Shown here: piece by piece, positions 8,801 through 16,199 of the stretch
Layout: each line of letters starts with the position of its first letter
Numbering within the stretch: the first letter of the stretch is position 1
Assembly: GCF_002261345.1 (NCBI RefSeq)
Contig: NZ_NEVT01000006.1
Location: 558,001 to 622,000, forward strand
DNA from: Bordetella genomosp. 2
GTDB taxonomy: Bacteria; Pseudomonadota; Gammaproteobacteria; Burkholderiales; Burkholderiaceae_B
Length of the DNA: 64,000 bases
Direction: 5' to 3'
Translations under genes and position numbers: made by a program
Notes under the pieces: generated by a model
The model's input: the letters and a program-made list of their open reading frames with translations, nothing else
The model's database searches: none
What the model was told of the DNA's origin: nothing

Positions 8801-9679
8801 GTAGCGCTCGGCATCCTCGCTGGTGGTGGCCGCCTCGCCCAGCATGTCGTAGGAATAGCGAAAGCCCCGGGCCTCGAGCTTGCGGTTGTTGGCCAGCGCC
8901 TCGGAGATGGACTGGCCCGACACGAACTGCTCGCCCATCATGCGCATCGCCAGGTTCACGCCCTTGCGCACCAGCGGCTCGCCGCCCTTGCCGATCAGGC
9001 GCGTCAGCGCCCGGGACAACGACTGCTCGCTGTTGACGGCGACCAGCTTGCCGGTCAGCATCAGTCCCCAGGTGGCGGCATTGACGAACAGCGACTGCGA
9101 CCCGCCCATGTGCGAACGCCAGTCGCCGCGCGCGATCTTGTCGCGGATCAGCGCATCGCGCGTGGCCCGGTCCGGGATGCGCAGCAAGGCCTCGGCCAGG
9201 CACATCAGCGCCACGCCCTCCTGGCTGGATAGCGAGAACTCCTGGATCAGCCCCTCCACCCCGCCGCCGCCGCGCTTGTCGCGCAGCGTCTGCACCAGGC
9301 GCGCGGCCATGGCGTGGATCTTCTCGGGACTGGGCATGCGCGCCTGCCCCAGCAGCAGCGGCACGCATTCGGGCTCCGGGCGCCGGTAGGCGGCAGTGAT
9401 GGCCGCGCGCAGCACCGACTGGGGCTGCACGTCCTGCCCGAACTCGAAGAACGGCGGCGTCGGGCTCGGCGGGCTCGACTCGGTGTCGTCGTCGTCGGTT
9501 TCCTCTTGCGACAGGTGAGAGATTTCCGCTGGTAGCTGGCCGCGCTCGATTCTGTCGAGATAAGCCAGGAGCGCCTGCTTGTGCAGCCAGTGCGGCGTGC
9601 AGTTCAATTGCCGCGCGGCGGCCTTCAGGCGATCGCGCAAGGTGTCGTCCACCTTGACGCCCAGTGTCGTACTGGCCAT
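5861..9679 (-). CDS. putA: Bifunctional proline dehydrogenase / P5C dehydrogenase, trifunctional PutA
   Basis: PutA oxidises proline to delta-1-pyrroline-5-carboxylate (FAD domain) and then to glutamate (NAD domain), feeding electrons to the quinone pool. The 1272-residue product starts with a ribbon-helix-helix DNA-binding segment (STTLGVKVDDTLRDRLKAAA), so it should also act as an autogenous repressor. The PRODH barrel follows (KLSALHPTYARAQRERVMEE, VRLVKGAYWDSEIK). The aldehyde dehydrogenase part has ISPWNFPMAIFTGQ, the general-base glutamate in AETGGQNAM and the nucleophilic cysteine in GQRCSALRVL. The C-terminus ends GGNASLMSIG as in classic PutA. It sits between two amidohydrolase genes, 7 nt after one and 28 nt before the other, so it is embedded in an uptake/hydrolysis operon rather than standing beside putP. 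Confidence 0.98.
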   Translation of the reverse strand: MASTTLGVKVDDTLRDRLKAAARQLNCTPHWLHKQALLAYLDRIERGQLPAEISHLSQEETDDDDTESSPPSPTPPFFEFGQDVQPQSVLRAAITAAYRRPEPECVPLLLGQARMPSPEKIHAMAARLVQTLRDKRGGGGVEGLIQEFSLSSQEGVALMCLAEALLRIPDRATRDALIRDKIARGDWRSHMGGSQSLFVNAATWGLMLTGKLVAVNSEQSLSRALTRLIGKGGEPLVRKGVNLAMRMMGEQFVSGQSISEALANNRKLEARGFRYSYDMLGEAATTSEDAERYYASYEQAIHAIGKAAAGRGIYEGPGISIKLSALHPTYARAQRERVMEELLPRVKALAVLARSYDVGLNIDAEEADRLEISLDLLESLCFEPELEGWNGIGFVVQAYQKRAPFVIDYVIDLARRSRHRVMVRLVKGAYWDSEIKQAQLEGLEGYPVYTRKVYTDVAYLACARKLLGAPEAVYPQFATHNAYTLAAVYHLAGQNYYPGQYEFQCLHGMGEPLYEEVVGPLSQGKLNRPCRIYAPVGTHETLLAYLVRRLLENGANTSFVNLIGDEDIPVDELVADPVEVALRITPLGAPHEKIPLPRELYGAPGSGARLNSAGLDLTNEHRLGSLAAALLASAATPWQAAPMLGEGNGAWDAGRAIEVRNPADHRDVVGHVIEAQPHEVELALRAAANTAPIWHSTPVGERAQCLRRAAQLLEERMQTLLGLIVREAGKSLPNAIAEVREAVDFLRYYADQAEREFNNDTHRPLGTVLCISPWNFPMAIFTGQVAAALVAGNTVIAKPAEQTSLIAAQAVQVLRAAGVPAGAVQLLPGRGETVGAQLVGSADIDGVMFTGSTDVARLIARTLAGRLDDRGHTIPLIAETGGQNAMIVDSSALAEQVVFDVLNSAYDSAGQRCSALRVLCLQEDSADHVLHMLRGAMRELSVGNPDRLSTDVGPVIDAEARDGILRHIEAMRAAGHRVDQVEIGPQCRHGTFVPPTLIEIDRLEELTREVFGPVLHVLRYRREDLDQVLDQINATGYGLTFGVHSRIDETIGRVTERVHAGNMYVNRNIVGAVVGVQPFGGEGLSGTGPKAGGPLYLYRLLATRPAGLPPGVDGAGPLPRTFTLPGPTGEQNTYRLQPRGAVLCVAATEAGARAQWAAAQATGNRALFLDTPAARAWQAGAGGATAGVELLADDAVDEAAFHGVLFEGDGDALRAWNQRIAARGGPILAVQGLTPDALAAGAAYALEQLVAERSISVNTAAAGGNASLMSIG

Positions 9680-9686
9680 GATGAAT

Positions 9687-10934
9687 TCAAGTCCTCAGTT
9701 CATTGTGAAAAATCTTGCCGTCCTTCATGACCAGCGGGATGCGTTCCCCCTGGCCCAGCAGGCAGGCGACGTCCTGGTATGGGTTGCCGTCGACCACCAG
9801 CACATCGGCCAGCGCGCCCGGCACCAGCCGGCCGAGCCGGTCTTCCATGCGCAGCACCTCGGCCGCGATGGTGGTGGCGCTCTGGATCACCTCGTAGGGG
9901 GACAGCACCTGGGTGCGGATGCGGAATTCGTCGCTCTGCAGGCGCTGCGACGGCCCCAGCAGGTCGGAGCCGAAACCCATCTTCACGCCGGCGTGCTTGT
10001 AGATTTCCAGCGAATGCAGGCCGGCGGTGCGCACGGTGGCGATCTTGGCCACGCTGTCCGGCGGCAGTCCGTATTCGGCGCCCTCGTTGGCCAGCGCCTC
10101 GTAGGTGACCAGCGTGGGCACCACATAGGCGCCCTTCTGCGCCATGAAGGCCGCCACGCGCTCGTCGACCAGGTTGCCGTGCTCGATGGTGCGCACGCCC
10201 AGCCGGACGGCGCGCTCGATGGCGTCGGCCGTATACGAGTGCGCCATTACGTAGGTCTGGCGGCCGGCCGCCTCCTCGACGATGACGCGGATCTCGTCCT
10301 CGGAATAGCCGAACGAGGCGATCGGGTCAGTGGGCGAAGCCACGCCGCCCGATGCCATGATCTTGATCTGGTCGGCGCCCATCTGCAGTTCCTGCCGCAC
10401 CGCCTTGCGCACGTCCTCGACGCCGTCGGCCACCCGGCCGATGTAGCCGGCGCGGAAACAGCAGCCGCACAGCTCCATCGAGGGCAAATGGTCCGAGCGC
10501 GGGCGCGGGTCGCCGTGCCCGCCGGTCTGGCTGAGCGCATGGCCCGAGATGAACAGGCGCGGCCCCGCCACCACGCCCTCTTCCACCGCGCACTTCAGGC
10601 CCCAGCCCGCGCCGCCGGCGTCGCGCACGGTGGTGAAGCCACGCCGCAGCATGCCGGCCATGATGGGCACCGCCCGCATCATGACCAGCGCGTCCGGCAA
10701 CACCCCCTGCGTGCTGAGATTGAGCTGGGTCGCCATGACGTGCGCATGCAGGTCGATCAGGCCCGGCATGAGCGTCTTGCCAGCCACGTCGATGACCTGC
10801 GCCGACGCGGCCTGCAACGGCCGGTCGGAGACCTCCTTGACCCGGCCGTCCTCGACCAGCACGTGGAAACCTTCCTGCAGCTCGGGGTTGGCGGGATCGA
10901 GCAGCGTGGCGTTCTTGAACAGGACCGCGGTCAT
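9687..10934 (-). CDS. Metal-dependent amidohydrolase, prolidase-like COG1228 member
   Basis: Cytoplasmic amidohydrolase of 415 residues. Visible motifs are LMPGLIDLHAHV (first metal-binding HxH, about residue 60), a GHALSQTGGHGDPRPRSD loop, the likely carbamylated lysine in ADQIKIMASGGV, histidines in YVMAHSYT and GVRTIEHGNL, and the catalytic aspartate in MGFGSDLLGP. These match the COG1228 subgroup that contains characterised Xaa-Pro dipeptidases and other L-amino-acid carboxypeptidases, as well as imidazolonepropionase-like proteins. It is the first enzyme gene after the transporter genes (24-nt gap to the permease upstream) and is followed 7 nt later by putA. With the second amidohydrolase (4216-5832) it probably releases proline or a related amino acid from an imported conjugate. 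The substrate is inferred from context only. Confidence 0.88.
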   Translation of the reverse strand: MTAVLFKNATLLDPANPELQEGFHVLVEDGRVKEVSDRPLQAASAQVIDVAGKTLMPGLIDLHAHVMATQLNLSTQGVLPDALVMMRAVPIMAGMLRRGFTTVRDAGGAGWGLKCAVEEGVVAGPRLFISGHALSQTGGHGDPRPRSDHLPSMELCGCCFRAGYIGRVADGVEDVRKAVRQELQMGADQIKIMASGGVASPTDPIASFGYSEDEIRVIVEEAAGRQTYVMAHSYTADAIERAVRLGVRTIEHGNLVDERVAAFMAQKGAYVVPTLVTYEALANEGAEYGLPPDSVAKIATVRTAGLHSLEIYKHAGVKMGFGSDLLGPSQRLQSDEFRIRTQVLSPYEVIQSATTIAAEVLRMEDRLGRLVPGALADVLVVDGNPYQDVACLLGQGERIPLVMKDGKIFHNELRT

Positions 10935-10958
10935 CGGAAAATCTCCATGAAGAGAGTG

Positions 10959-11840
10959 TCAGGCACCCATCGTCTTGACATAGCGGCGATGGATCATCCA
11001 GTTCGACAGCAATGCCATGATCAGCGTGACGCAGACCAGCACCAGGGCCAGCGCCGCGCCGAACGGCCAGTTCGAGGCGCGCGCGATCTGGTCGTAGAGG
11101 GCCGGCGCCATCATGGTGAGCCCGGTGCCGCCCAGCAGCACCGGGGTGGCATAGGCGTTCATGCAGAGAATGAACACCAGCAGGGTGCCGGCCGCCACGC
11201 CGGGCGCGGCGATCGGCAGCACGATGCGGCGGAACGTGGTGAGGAAATCGGCGCCGAGGTTCTGGGCCGCCTCCTCGACCGAGAAATCCATGCCCTCCAG
11301 CACGCTCTGCAGGGTCAGGATCATGTACGGCATCACCACCGCGGTCATGCCGATCACCACCGCGGTGGGCGTGTACATGAGCTGCACCGGCTGGTCGACC
11401 CAGCCCAGGCCCACCAGCACCGCATTGACCACGCCGGCGTTGCCCAGCGCCACCATCCAGCCGGCCGCGCGCACCACGTTGCCGACCATCAGCGGGAACA
11501 CCAGCAGGATGATGAACAGGCTCTTGTAGCGGCTCTGCGTCTTGGCCAGGAAGTAGGCGACCGGAAAGCCCAGCACCAGCGCCAGCAGCGTGCACAGGCC
11601 CGCCACCCACAAGGTGGTGAAGAGCACGTCGCGGTAGTAGGGGTCGGACAGGAACCGGACGTAGTTCTCCAGCGACAGCCCGGTCTGCATCATTTCGACT
11701 GGGTCGAAATGGTTGAAGCTGTAGCGGAACAGCTGCAGGATCGGCACCATGATGATCAGCAGCACCACCAGCGACGCGGGAAACGCCAGCGTCGCGCCAA
11801 ACAGCCCGCCGCGCCGCCCGTCACGGGAAACCGGATTCAT
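10959..11840 (-). CDS. ABC transporter permease, PotB-like
   Basis: Inner-membrane permease of the spermidine/putrescine-type (binding-protein-dependent family) importer. The start chosen at 11840 gives 293 residues and has a GAGGG ribosome site seven nt upstream. A second candidate ATG at 11855 overlaps the stop of the ATPase gene (ATGA). Six hydrophobic helices are visible, beginning LFGATLAFPASLVVLLIIM. The EAA-type loop that contacts the ATPase is AAQNLGADFLTTFRRIVLPI near residue 200. It pairs with the PotC-like permease at 12905-13771 and the ATPase at 11852-12901. Confidence 0.92.
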   Translation of the reverse strand: MNPVSRDGRRGGLFGATLAFPASLVVLLIIMVPILQLFRYSFNHFDPVEMMQTGLSLENYVRFLSDPYYRDVLFTTLWVAGLCTLLALVLGFPVAYFLAKTQSRYKSLFIILLVFPLMVGNVVRAAGWMVALGNAGVVNAVLVGLGWVDQPVQLMYTPTAVVIGMTAVVMPYMILTLQSVLEGMDFSVEEAAQNLGADFLTTFRRIVLPIAAPGVAAGTLLVFILCMNAYATPVLLGGTGLTMMAPALYDQIARASNWPFGAALALVLVCVTLIMALLSNWMIHRRYVKTMGA

Positions 11841-11851
11841 CGCGGCGTCCC

Positions 11852-12901
11852 TCATTGCGAGAACAGCACGCAATCCGCCGGCGCGAAGCACGCGTGGACG
11901 CGCGCGCCCTGCTCCAGCGGCACGTCGCGCGCGGCGCCGTTGACCACGCGGCTGCTGATGGCCTCGCCGCTGTCGAGCCGCACCCGGACTTCCAGCATGG
12001 AGCCCAGATAGACGGTGGATTCGATCGTGCCGGCCAGCGCGTTGGCGGCCGTCGCGTCGCGCGCCAGGCGCACGCGCTCGGGCCGCACGCCAAGGTGCCG
12101 CGCGCCGTCGCCCACGCCTTCGGCCAGGATCTCGTCGCCCTGCTCGGTGCGGAAGCGGCCGCCGCCCGCCGGCCCGCCGCGGAAGAAATTCATCTTGCCC
12201 AGGAAGTCGGCCACGAACAGATTGGCTGGCTTGGCATAGAGCTCTTCGGGCGCACCCAGCTGCTGCACCTTGCCGTCGTGCATGATGGCCATGCGGTCGG
12301 CCATCGCCAGGGCCTCCTCCTGGTCGTGGGTGACGAAGATGGTGGTCAGCCCCAGGCGCTGCTGCAGGGCGCGGATCTCCTCGCGCACCTCCAGGCGCAG
12401 CTTGGCATCCAGGTTCGACAACGGCTCGTCGAGCAGGAACACCTTGGGTTCGATCGCCAGGGCGCGGGCAATGGCCACGCGCTGCTGCTGCCCGCCCGAC
12501 AACTGGCGCGGATAACGGTCGCGCAGCTCGGTCATGCGCACCATGTCCAGCACGCGGCGGATGCGGCCGTCGCGTTCGGCGGCCGGGACTTTGTGCATCT
12601 CCAGCCCGAACGACACATTCTCGGCCACCGTCATGTGCGGAAACAGCGCATAGCGCTGGAACACCATGCCGGTGCCGCGGCGATGCACCGGCAGCGCCGT
12701 CACATCGGTATCGCCGATGCGGATGGCGCCGGCCGTCGGCATGATGAAGCCGGCGATCATGCGCAGCGTGGTGGTCTTGCCGCATCCGCTGGGCCCCAGG
12801 AACGCGACCAGCTCGCCGTCGGCGATCTCGAGCGAGAAATCCGCCACCGCCACCGACGCCCCGAATTGCTTCTTCAGCTTTTCCAGTACGACCTTGGCCA
12901 T
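11852..12901 (-). CDS. ABC transporter ATPase, PotA-like
   Basis: Cytoplasmic ATPase of 349 residues that powers the importer formed with the flanking permeases. It has Walker A GPSGCGKTT near residue 37, the Q-loop MVFQRYALFPHM, the signature LSGGQQQRVAIARAL, Walker B VFLLDEPLSNLD and the switch histidine in FVTHDQEEAL. A C-terminal TOBE-type regulatory domain (HLGVRPERVRL) is present, as in PotA and FbpC. The start at 12901 lies 3 nt after the stop of the upstream permease gene, so the transporter genes are tightly coupled. The substrate cannot be read from the ATPase. Confidence 0.95.
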   Translation of the reverse strand: MAKVVLEKLKKQFGASVAVADFSLEIADGELVAFLGPSGCGKTTTLRMIAGFIMPTAGAIRIGDTDVTALPVHRRGTGMVFQRYALFPHMTVAENVSFGLEMHKVPAAERDGRIRRVLDMVRMTELRDRYPRQLSGGQQQRVAIARALAIEPKVFLLDEPLSNLDAKLRLEVREEIRALQQRLGLTTIFVTHDQEEALAMADRMAIMHDGKVQQLGAPEELYAKPANLFVADFLGKMNFFRGGPAGGGRFRTEQGDEILAEGVGDGARHLGVRPERVRLARDATAANALAGTIESTVYLGSMLEVRVRLDSGEAISSRVVNGAARDVPLEQGARVHACFAPADCVLFSQ

Positions 12902-12904
12902 TTT

Positions 12905-13771
12905 CTACACCACCTGACTGAGTTTGACGTAGCGGTCGGTCACCAGCATGATCAGCCCCAGCAGCAGGATCTGCACCGACGACACCGCGGCAATGGTTGG
13001 ATCCAGCGTGAACTCCAGGTACTGCATGATGGCGATGGGCAGCGTCGTGCTGCCCGGCCCCACCAGCGACAACGACAGTTCCAGGTTCTCGAACGACACG
13101 ATGAAGCTGAACAACGCCGCGGCCACGATGGCGGGCCGCAGCATCGGCAGCGTGACGCGCAGGAACGCCTGCCGGCCGTTGGCGCCCAGGTTGCGCGCGG
13201 CCTCTTCGATGCTCGGGTCCAGCCCCTGCATGCTGGCGGAGACCAGCCGCACCGTCCAGGGGATGGTCAGGCAGACGTGCGCGATCACCAGCCCGCCGTA
13301 CGTGCCCACGATATCGGTGTCCAGCAGGTTCTCGGCGCGCAGGTAGAACAGGTAGATCGCGATGCCGGCCACGATGCCGGGGATCAGCAGCGGCGACAGC
13401 AGCAAGGTGTTGACCCACTGCCGGCCGGCATAGCGGTAGCGGATGATGCCCAGCGCCGCGACCACGCCCATGGCCACGCCGCAGCAGGCGGCCAGCAGGG
13501 CCACCTGCAGGCTGAAGATGAAGCCGTCGGCGAAGTCCTGGTTCTCCCAGGCCTTCACATACCATGACAGGGTATAGCCCGAGGGCGGGAAATAAAGAAT
13601 GGCGTCTTCGAAGAAGCTCAGCCACACCACGAAGAACAGCGGGCACAGCATGAAGCCATACATCAGCAGCACGAACAGCCGGTGCAGCCAGCGTGCCAGC
13701 GGCCAGCGGCGCGCCCGGACGGGGGACTGGCGGATGCCCGCAACGCCCGGGCCAATGGAGTGGCTTGCCAA
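12905..13771 (-). CDS. ABC transporter permease, PotC-like
   Basis: First gene of the leftward catabolic cassette and second inner-membrane subunit of the importer, 288 residues. After a basic N-terminal segment it shows helix 1 (LFVLLMYGFMLCPLFFVVWL), further helices, and the EAA loop EEAARNLGANGRQAFLRVTLP. The C-terminus has the fifth and sixth helices ending LVTDRYVKLSQVV. Upstream is a 115-nt gap with a possible promoter and several GGTGCAAC-like words, after which pqiC ends on the same strand. The order permease-ATPase-permease-hydrolase-putA-hydrolase-cobW-receptor is consistent with one transcript. Confidence 0.92.
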   Translation of the reverse strand: MASHSIGPGVAGIRQSPVRARRWPLARWLHRLFVLLMYGFMLCPLFFVVWLSFFEDAILYFPPSGYTLSWYVKAWENQDFADGFIFSLQVALLAACCGVAMGVVAALGIIRYRYAGRQWVNTLLLSPLLIPGIVAGIAIYLFYLRAENLLDTDIVGTYGGLVIAHVCLTIPWTVRLVSASMQGLDPSIEEAARNLGANGRQAFLRVTLPMLRPAIVAAALFSFIVSFENLELSLSLVGPGSTTLPIAIMQYLEFTLDPTIAAVSSVQILLLGLIMLVTDRYVKLSQVV

Positions 13772-13828
13772 GTTGATTTCCTCGTGTCGGTCGTGCCTGC
13801 CGGCGGGTCCGCGCCCGGGGCAACCGAA

Positions 13829-13857
13829 ATACTAAGGAAGATGCAACCCGCTTTGAA
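13829..13857 (-). promoter_or_regulatory. Possible sigma-70 promoter for the proline-derivative cassette
   Basis: On the minus strand TTCAAA (-35, plus 13852-13857) and TAGTAT (-10, plus 13829-13834) are separated by 17 nt, each matching the consensus at four of six positions. The predicted start lies about 50 nt before the first permease gene. A GGTTAACC palindrome and an AACCTTTAAGGGTT near-palindrome (13862-13884) lie just upstream and could bind a regulator. Confidence 0.35.
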
Positions 13858-13914
13858 TTGTGGTTAACCTTTAAGGGTTTACCCTGTTATTTGGTGCAAC
13901 CCGCCAGTTGCACC
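13840..13914. repeat. Cluster of GGTGCAACCCG-like words at the right border of the cassette
   Basis: GATGCAACCCG (13840-13850) and GGTGCAACCCGCCAG (13893-13907) are direct repeats. The second also pairs with GTTGCACC (13907-13914) as an 8-bp inverted repeat with a 6-nt spacer, lying in the 3' end of pqiC. The word closely resembles GGTACAACCCGCCCG at 1996-2010 on the opposite side of the cassette. Confidence 0.5.
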
Positions 13915-14534
13915 TCCGCGCTCGGCGGGCTGGCCTCGCGGCCGCCCGCCTGGATGGCGCTGGCCATGGTGGCGCCCAGCAAGGCGATCGCGCGTTGCTG
14001 GGCCTGCACCAGCGGCGCCACGCCCGCGCCGGCGCCCGCGGGGACGGTCACGATGCTGCGGCACGCCAGGGTACTGGCGCCCGCCAGGTGCAAGGGCCGC
14101 ACGCGCCAGGTGGCGTCGATGCGGGCCGGCCCGCCCTCGATCATGTCGAACCGCTGGACGTCCGCCTGCACGCGCCAGACCGGCGCGCCTTCGGCCGGCT
14201 TGATGGTGCGCACGTCCAGCGTGCCCAGGCTGCGCGTCAGCGTATCGGACAAGGCCGCGCCAATTTCGTCGGCCAGCGGCGCGCTCCAGCGGTCGGAATA
14301 CAGCGGTGTCAGCGATCCGGCGTCGTTGCGCAGCATGATCTGCGGCTGGTCCGCCTGCATGGGCACGGAGACGGGCGCCACCTCGATCAGGTAATTGGCA
14401 TGCCGGGTGCTGGCCGCCGCGTCGAGCGGCGCCTGCAGCGTGTGGTACCGGGCCGGTGGCGAGCCGCCGCAGCCCGCCAGCGCCGCGCCGAGCGCCAGTG
14501 AGGACAGGAGAAGCGGGAGGCGTCGTGTGGGCAT
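13887..14534 (-). CDS. pqiC: PqiC, intermembrane-transport auxiliary lipoprotein
   Basis: Outer-membrane lipoprotein of the PqiABC system, which moves lipid between the inner and outer membranes. The 215-residue product begins with a lipoprotein signal (LLLSSLALGAALAGCGG, lipobox LAGC). Its body matches the ABC-type transport auxiliary lipoprotein (DUF330) fold, with YLIEVAPVSVP near the N-terminus and conserved RWSAPLADEI. The start at 14534 is 3 nt after the stop of pqiB. The last gene of the clpA-pqiABC run, it ends just before the regulatory region of the next leftward cassette; no strong terminator is visible between them. Confidence 0.9.
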   Translation of the reverse strand: MPTRRLPLLLSSLALGAALAGCGGSPPARYHTLQAPLDAAASTRHANYLIEVAPVSVPMQADQPQIMLRNDAGSLTPLYSDRWSAPLADEIGAALSDTLTRSLGTLDVRTIKPAEGAPVWRVQADVQRFDMIEGGPARIDATWRVRPLHLAGASTLACRSIVTVPAGAGAGVAPLVQAQQRAIALLGATMASAIQAGGREASPPSAEVQLAGCTK

Positions 14535-14537
14535 GGA

Positions 14538-16187
14538 TCAGTTCCTGGTAGTGCCGATGACCGGATCGTCCGCACGGCCGCGGATCAGCGCTTCGGGATT
14601 GGCCTGCAGGTAGTCGGCCAGCGCGCGCAGCGAGCGCGCCGCGCGGCCCAGCTCCTGCATGGCGCTCTCGGCGTTGACCGGCAAGGCGGCGTCGTGGGCC
14701 AGCAGCGCGTTGATGTTGTCCAGCGACTTGCGCGCCGCGCGCAGGGTTTCCCGCGCCTCGGGCGCCACCGTCTTGTCCAGGTTGGCCATCAGGCGCGAGG
14801 TGCTGGACAGCGTGGTGCGCAGGTCGCGTCCGATCTGGTCGAACGGGATCTTGTCGATCTTGTCGACGATGTTGGTGATCTGCTGCTGCAGTTGCTCGAG
14901 ATTGCCCGGGATGGTCGGGATCATGATCGGATCCGACATGTGGAATTCGACCGGCTCGGCTTTCGGGAAGTGCTCGAGCACGATGTAGAGCTGGCCGGTC
15001 AGCAAGTTGGAGGTGCGCAGCTGGGCGCGCAGGCCGTACTTGATCATCGCGCCCAGCAGGCGTCCGCCGGCCGGATCGCCGGCCTCTTCGGAACGTTCCC
15101 GCACCCGGTCATAGACGGGCCCCAGCCGTTCGGGATACAGCACGGCATCGACCATCGCATAGAAGCGCTTCTTGTCGTTGTCGAAGTCGATCGAGATGCG
15201 CGAGACCTCGCCCAGCGCGATGCCCTGGAAGTCGATCGTGGCGCCCACCGCCAGCCCGCGCACGGACTGGTCGAAGCGCATGCGGATCGGGAACGGCTCG
15301 CCGCCCGGGTTGGCCTTGGCTTCGGTCTCGCTCGGATAGAGCTGGAATTCGCTGCGGGCGGCCGCCGGGTCATTGTCGTTGAGGTTGACGGGCGCGAACG
15401 CCACCCCGCCCAGGGCCAGCGACACCAGCGACTGGGTATGCAGCTTCAGCCCGCTGCCGTCGACCGACAGGTCGATGCCGCTGGCATTCCAGAAGCGCGC
15501 GCCCTCGGTGACGAACTTGTCATTGGGCGCGTCGATGAAGACCTCGACATTGACCGCCTCGCCGCTCTGGTCGAGCTCGTAGCCGATGACCCGCCCCACC
15601 GTGATGCGGCGGAAATACACCGGCGAGCCGATGTCCAGCGACCCCAGGTCGTGGGCCTTGAGGGTGAACCGCTTGCCGTCGCGGTCGTGCGTGACGGGCG
15701 GCGGCGTTTCCAGCCCCTGGAACTCGAACTTGGTGGCGGTCGTGGTGGCGCCCGCCCCGTCGGGCGCGTCCACGCCGATGTAGGCCCCCGACAACAGCGT
15801 GCCCAGGCCGGACACGCCGCTCAGGCCCAGGCGCGGGCGCACCACCCAGAAATTGGTGCCGTCGGCCGCCAGCCCGGCGGCCTCTTTGGCCAGCCGGGCC
15901 CGCACCAGCACCTTGGAGCGGTCCTCATTGAAATTGATGTTCTCGACCATGCCGACCACGACGTCCTTGTAGCGGACCTGCGTCTTGCCGACTTCCAGGC
16001 CTTCGGCCGTATTGAAGGATATGGTCACTTCGGGGCCGGCCTGGACCCAGGTGCGCACCACCAGCGACAGGCCGGCCAGCGCGGCCACCACGGGCACCAG
16101 CCAGATCCAGGAAATGCGTCGCTGTTTCTTGCGGTTCACTTCCGGAGCATCGATGCCCTGGTCGGGCGGCGGAGTCTGCTCGGCCAT
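14538..16187 (-). CDS. pqiB: PqiB, MCE-domain intermembrane lipid transport protein
   Basis: Inner-membrane-anchored periplasm-spanning protein of 549 residues. A single N-terminal transmembrane helix (RISWIWLVPVVAALAGLSLV) follows a short cytoplasmic tail. Three MCE/MlaD repeats are visible, each with a conserved start such as EVTISFNTAEGLEVGKTQVR and GSPVYFRRITVGRVIGYEL. The C-terminal part (QQQITNIVDKIDKIPFDQIG) is helical, as expected for the needle-like channel of PqiB. An AAGGA ribosome site supports the start at 16187. It lies 12 nt after pqiA and 3 nt before pqiC, forming a standard pqiABC operon. Confidence 0.94.
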   Translation of the reverse strand: MAEQTPPPDQGIDAPEVNRKKQRRISWIWLVPVVAALAGLSLVVRTWVQAGPEVTISFNTAEGLEVGKTQVRYKDVVVGMVENINFNEDRSKVLVRARLAKEAAGLAADGTNFWVVRPRLGLSGVSGLGTLLSGAYIGVDAPDGAGATTTATKFEFQGLETPPPVTHDRDGKRFTLKAHDLGSLDIGSPVYFRRITVGRVIGYELDQSGEAVNVEVFIDAPNDKFVTEGARFWNASGIDLSVDGSGLKLHTQSLVSLALGGVAFAPVNLNDNDPAAARSEFQLYPSETEAKANPGGEPFPIRMRFDQSVRGLAVGATIDFQGIALGEVSRISIDFDNDKKRFYAMVDAVLYPERLGPVYDRVRERSEEAGDPAGGRLLGAMIKYGLRAQLRTSNLLTGQLYIVLEHFPKAEPVEFHMSDPIMIPTIPGNLEQLQQQITNIVDKIDKIPFDQIGRDLRTTLSSTSRLMANLDKTVAPEARETLRAARKSLDNINALLAHDAALPVNAESAMQELGRAARSLRALADYLQANPEALIRGRADDPVIGTTRN

Positions 16188-16199
16188 ATGGGGTGGTCC

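Noticed and set aside
5480-9232. Long plus-strand frame opposite putA
   Set aside because: Same GC-driven antisense artefact; the minus strand encodes a full PutA.
10959-13823. A single 954-codon frame across the ABC permease and ATPase genes
   Set aside because: Its first two thirds are out-of-frame sequence across the PotC-like and PotA-like genes. Only the C-terminal 293 residues are a real permease, so it is not a fusion protein.
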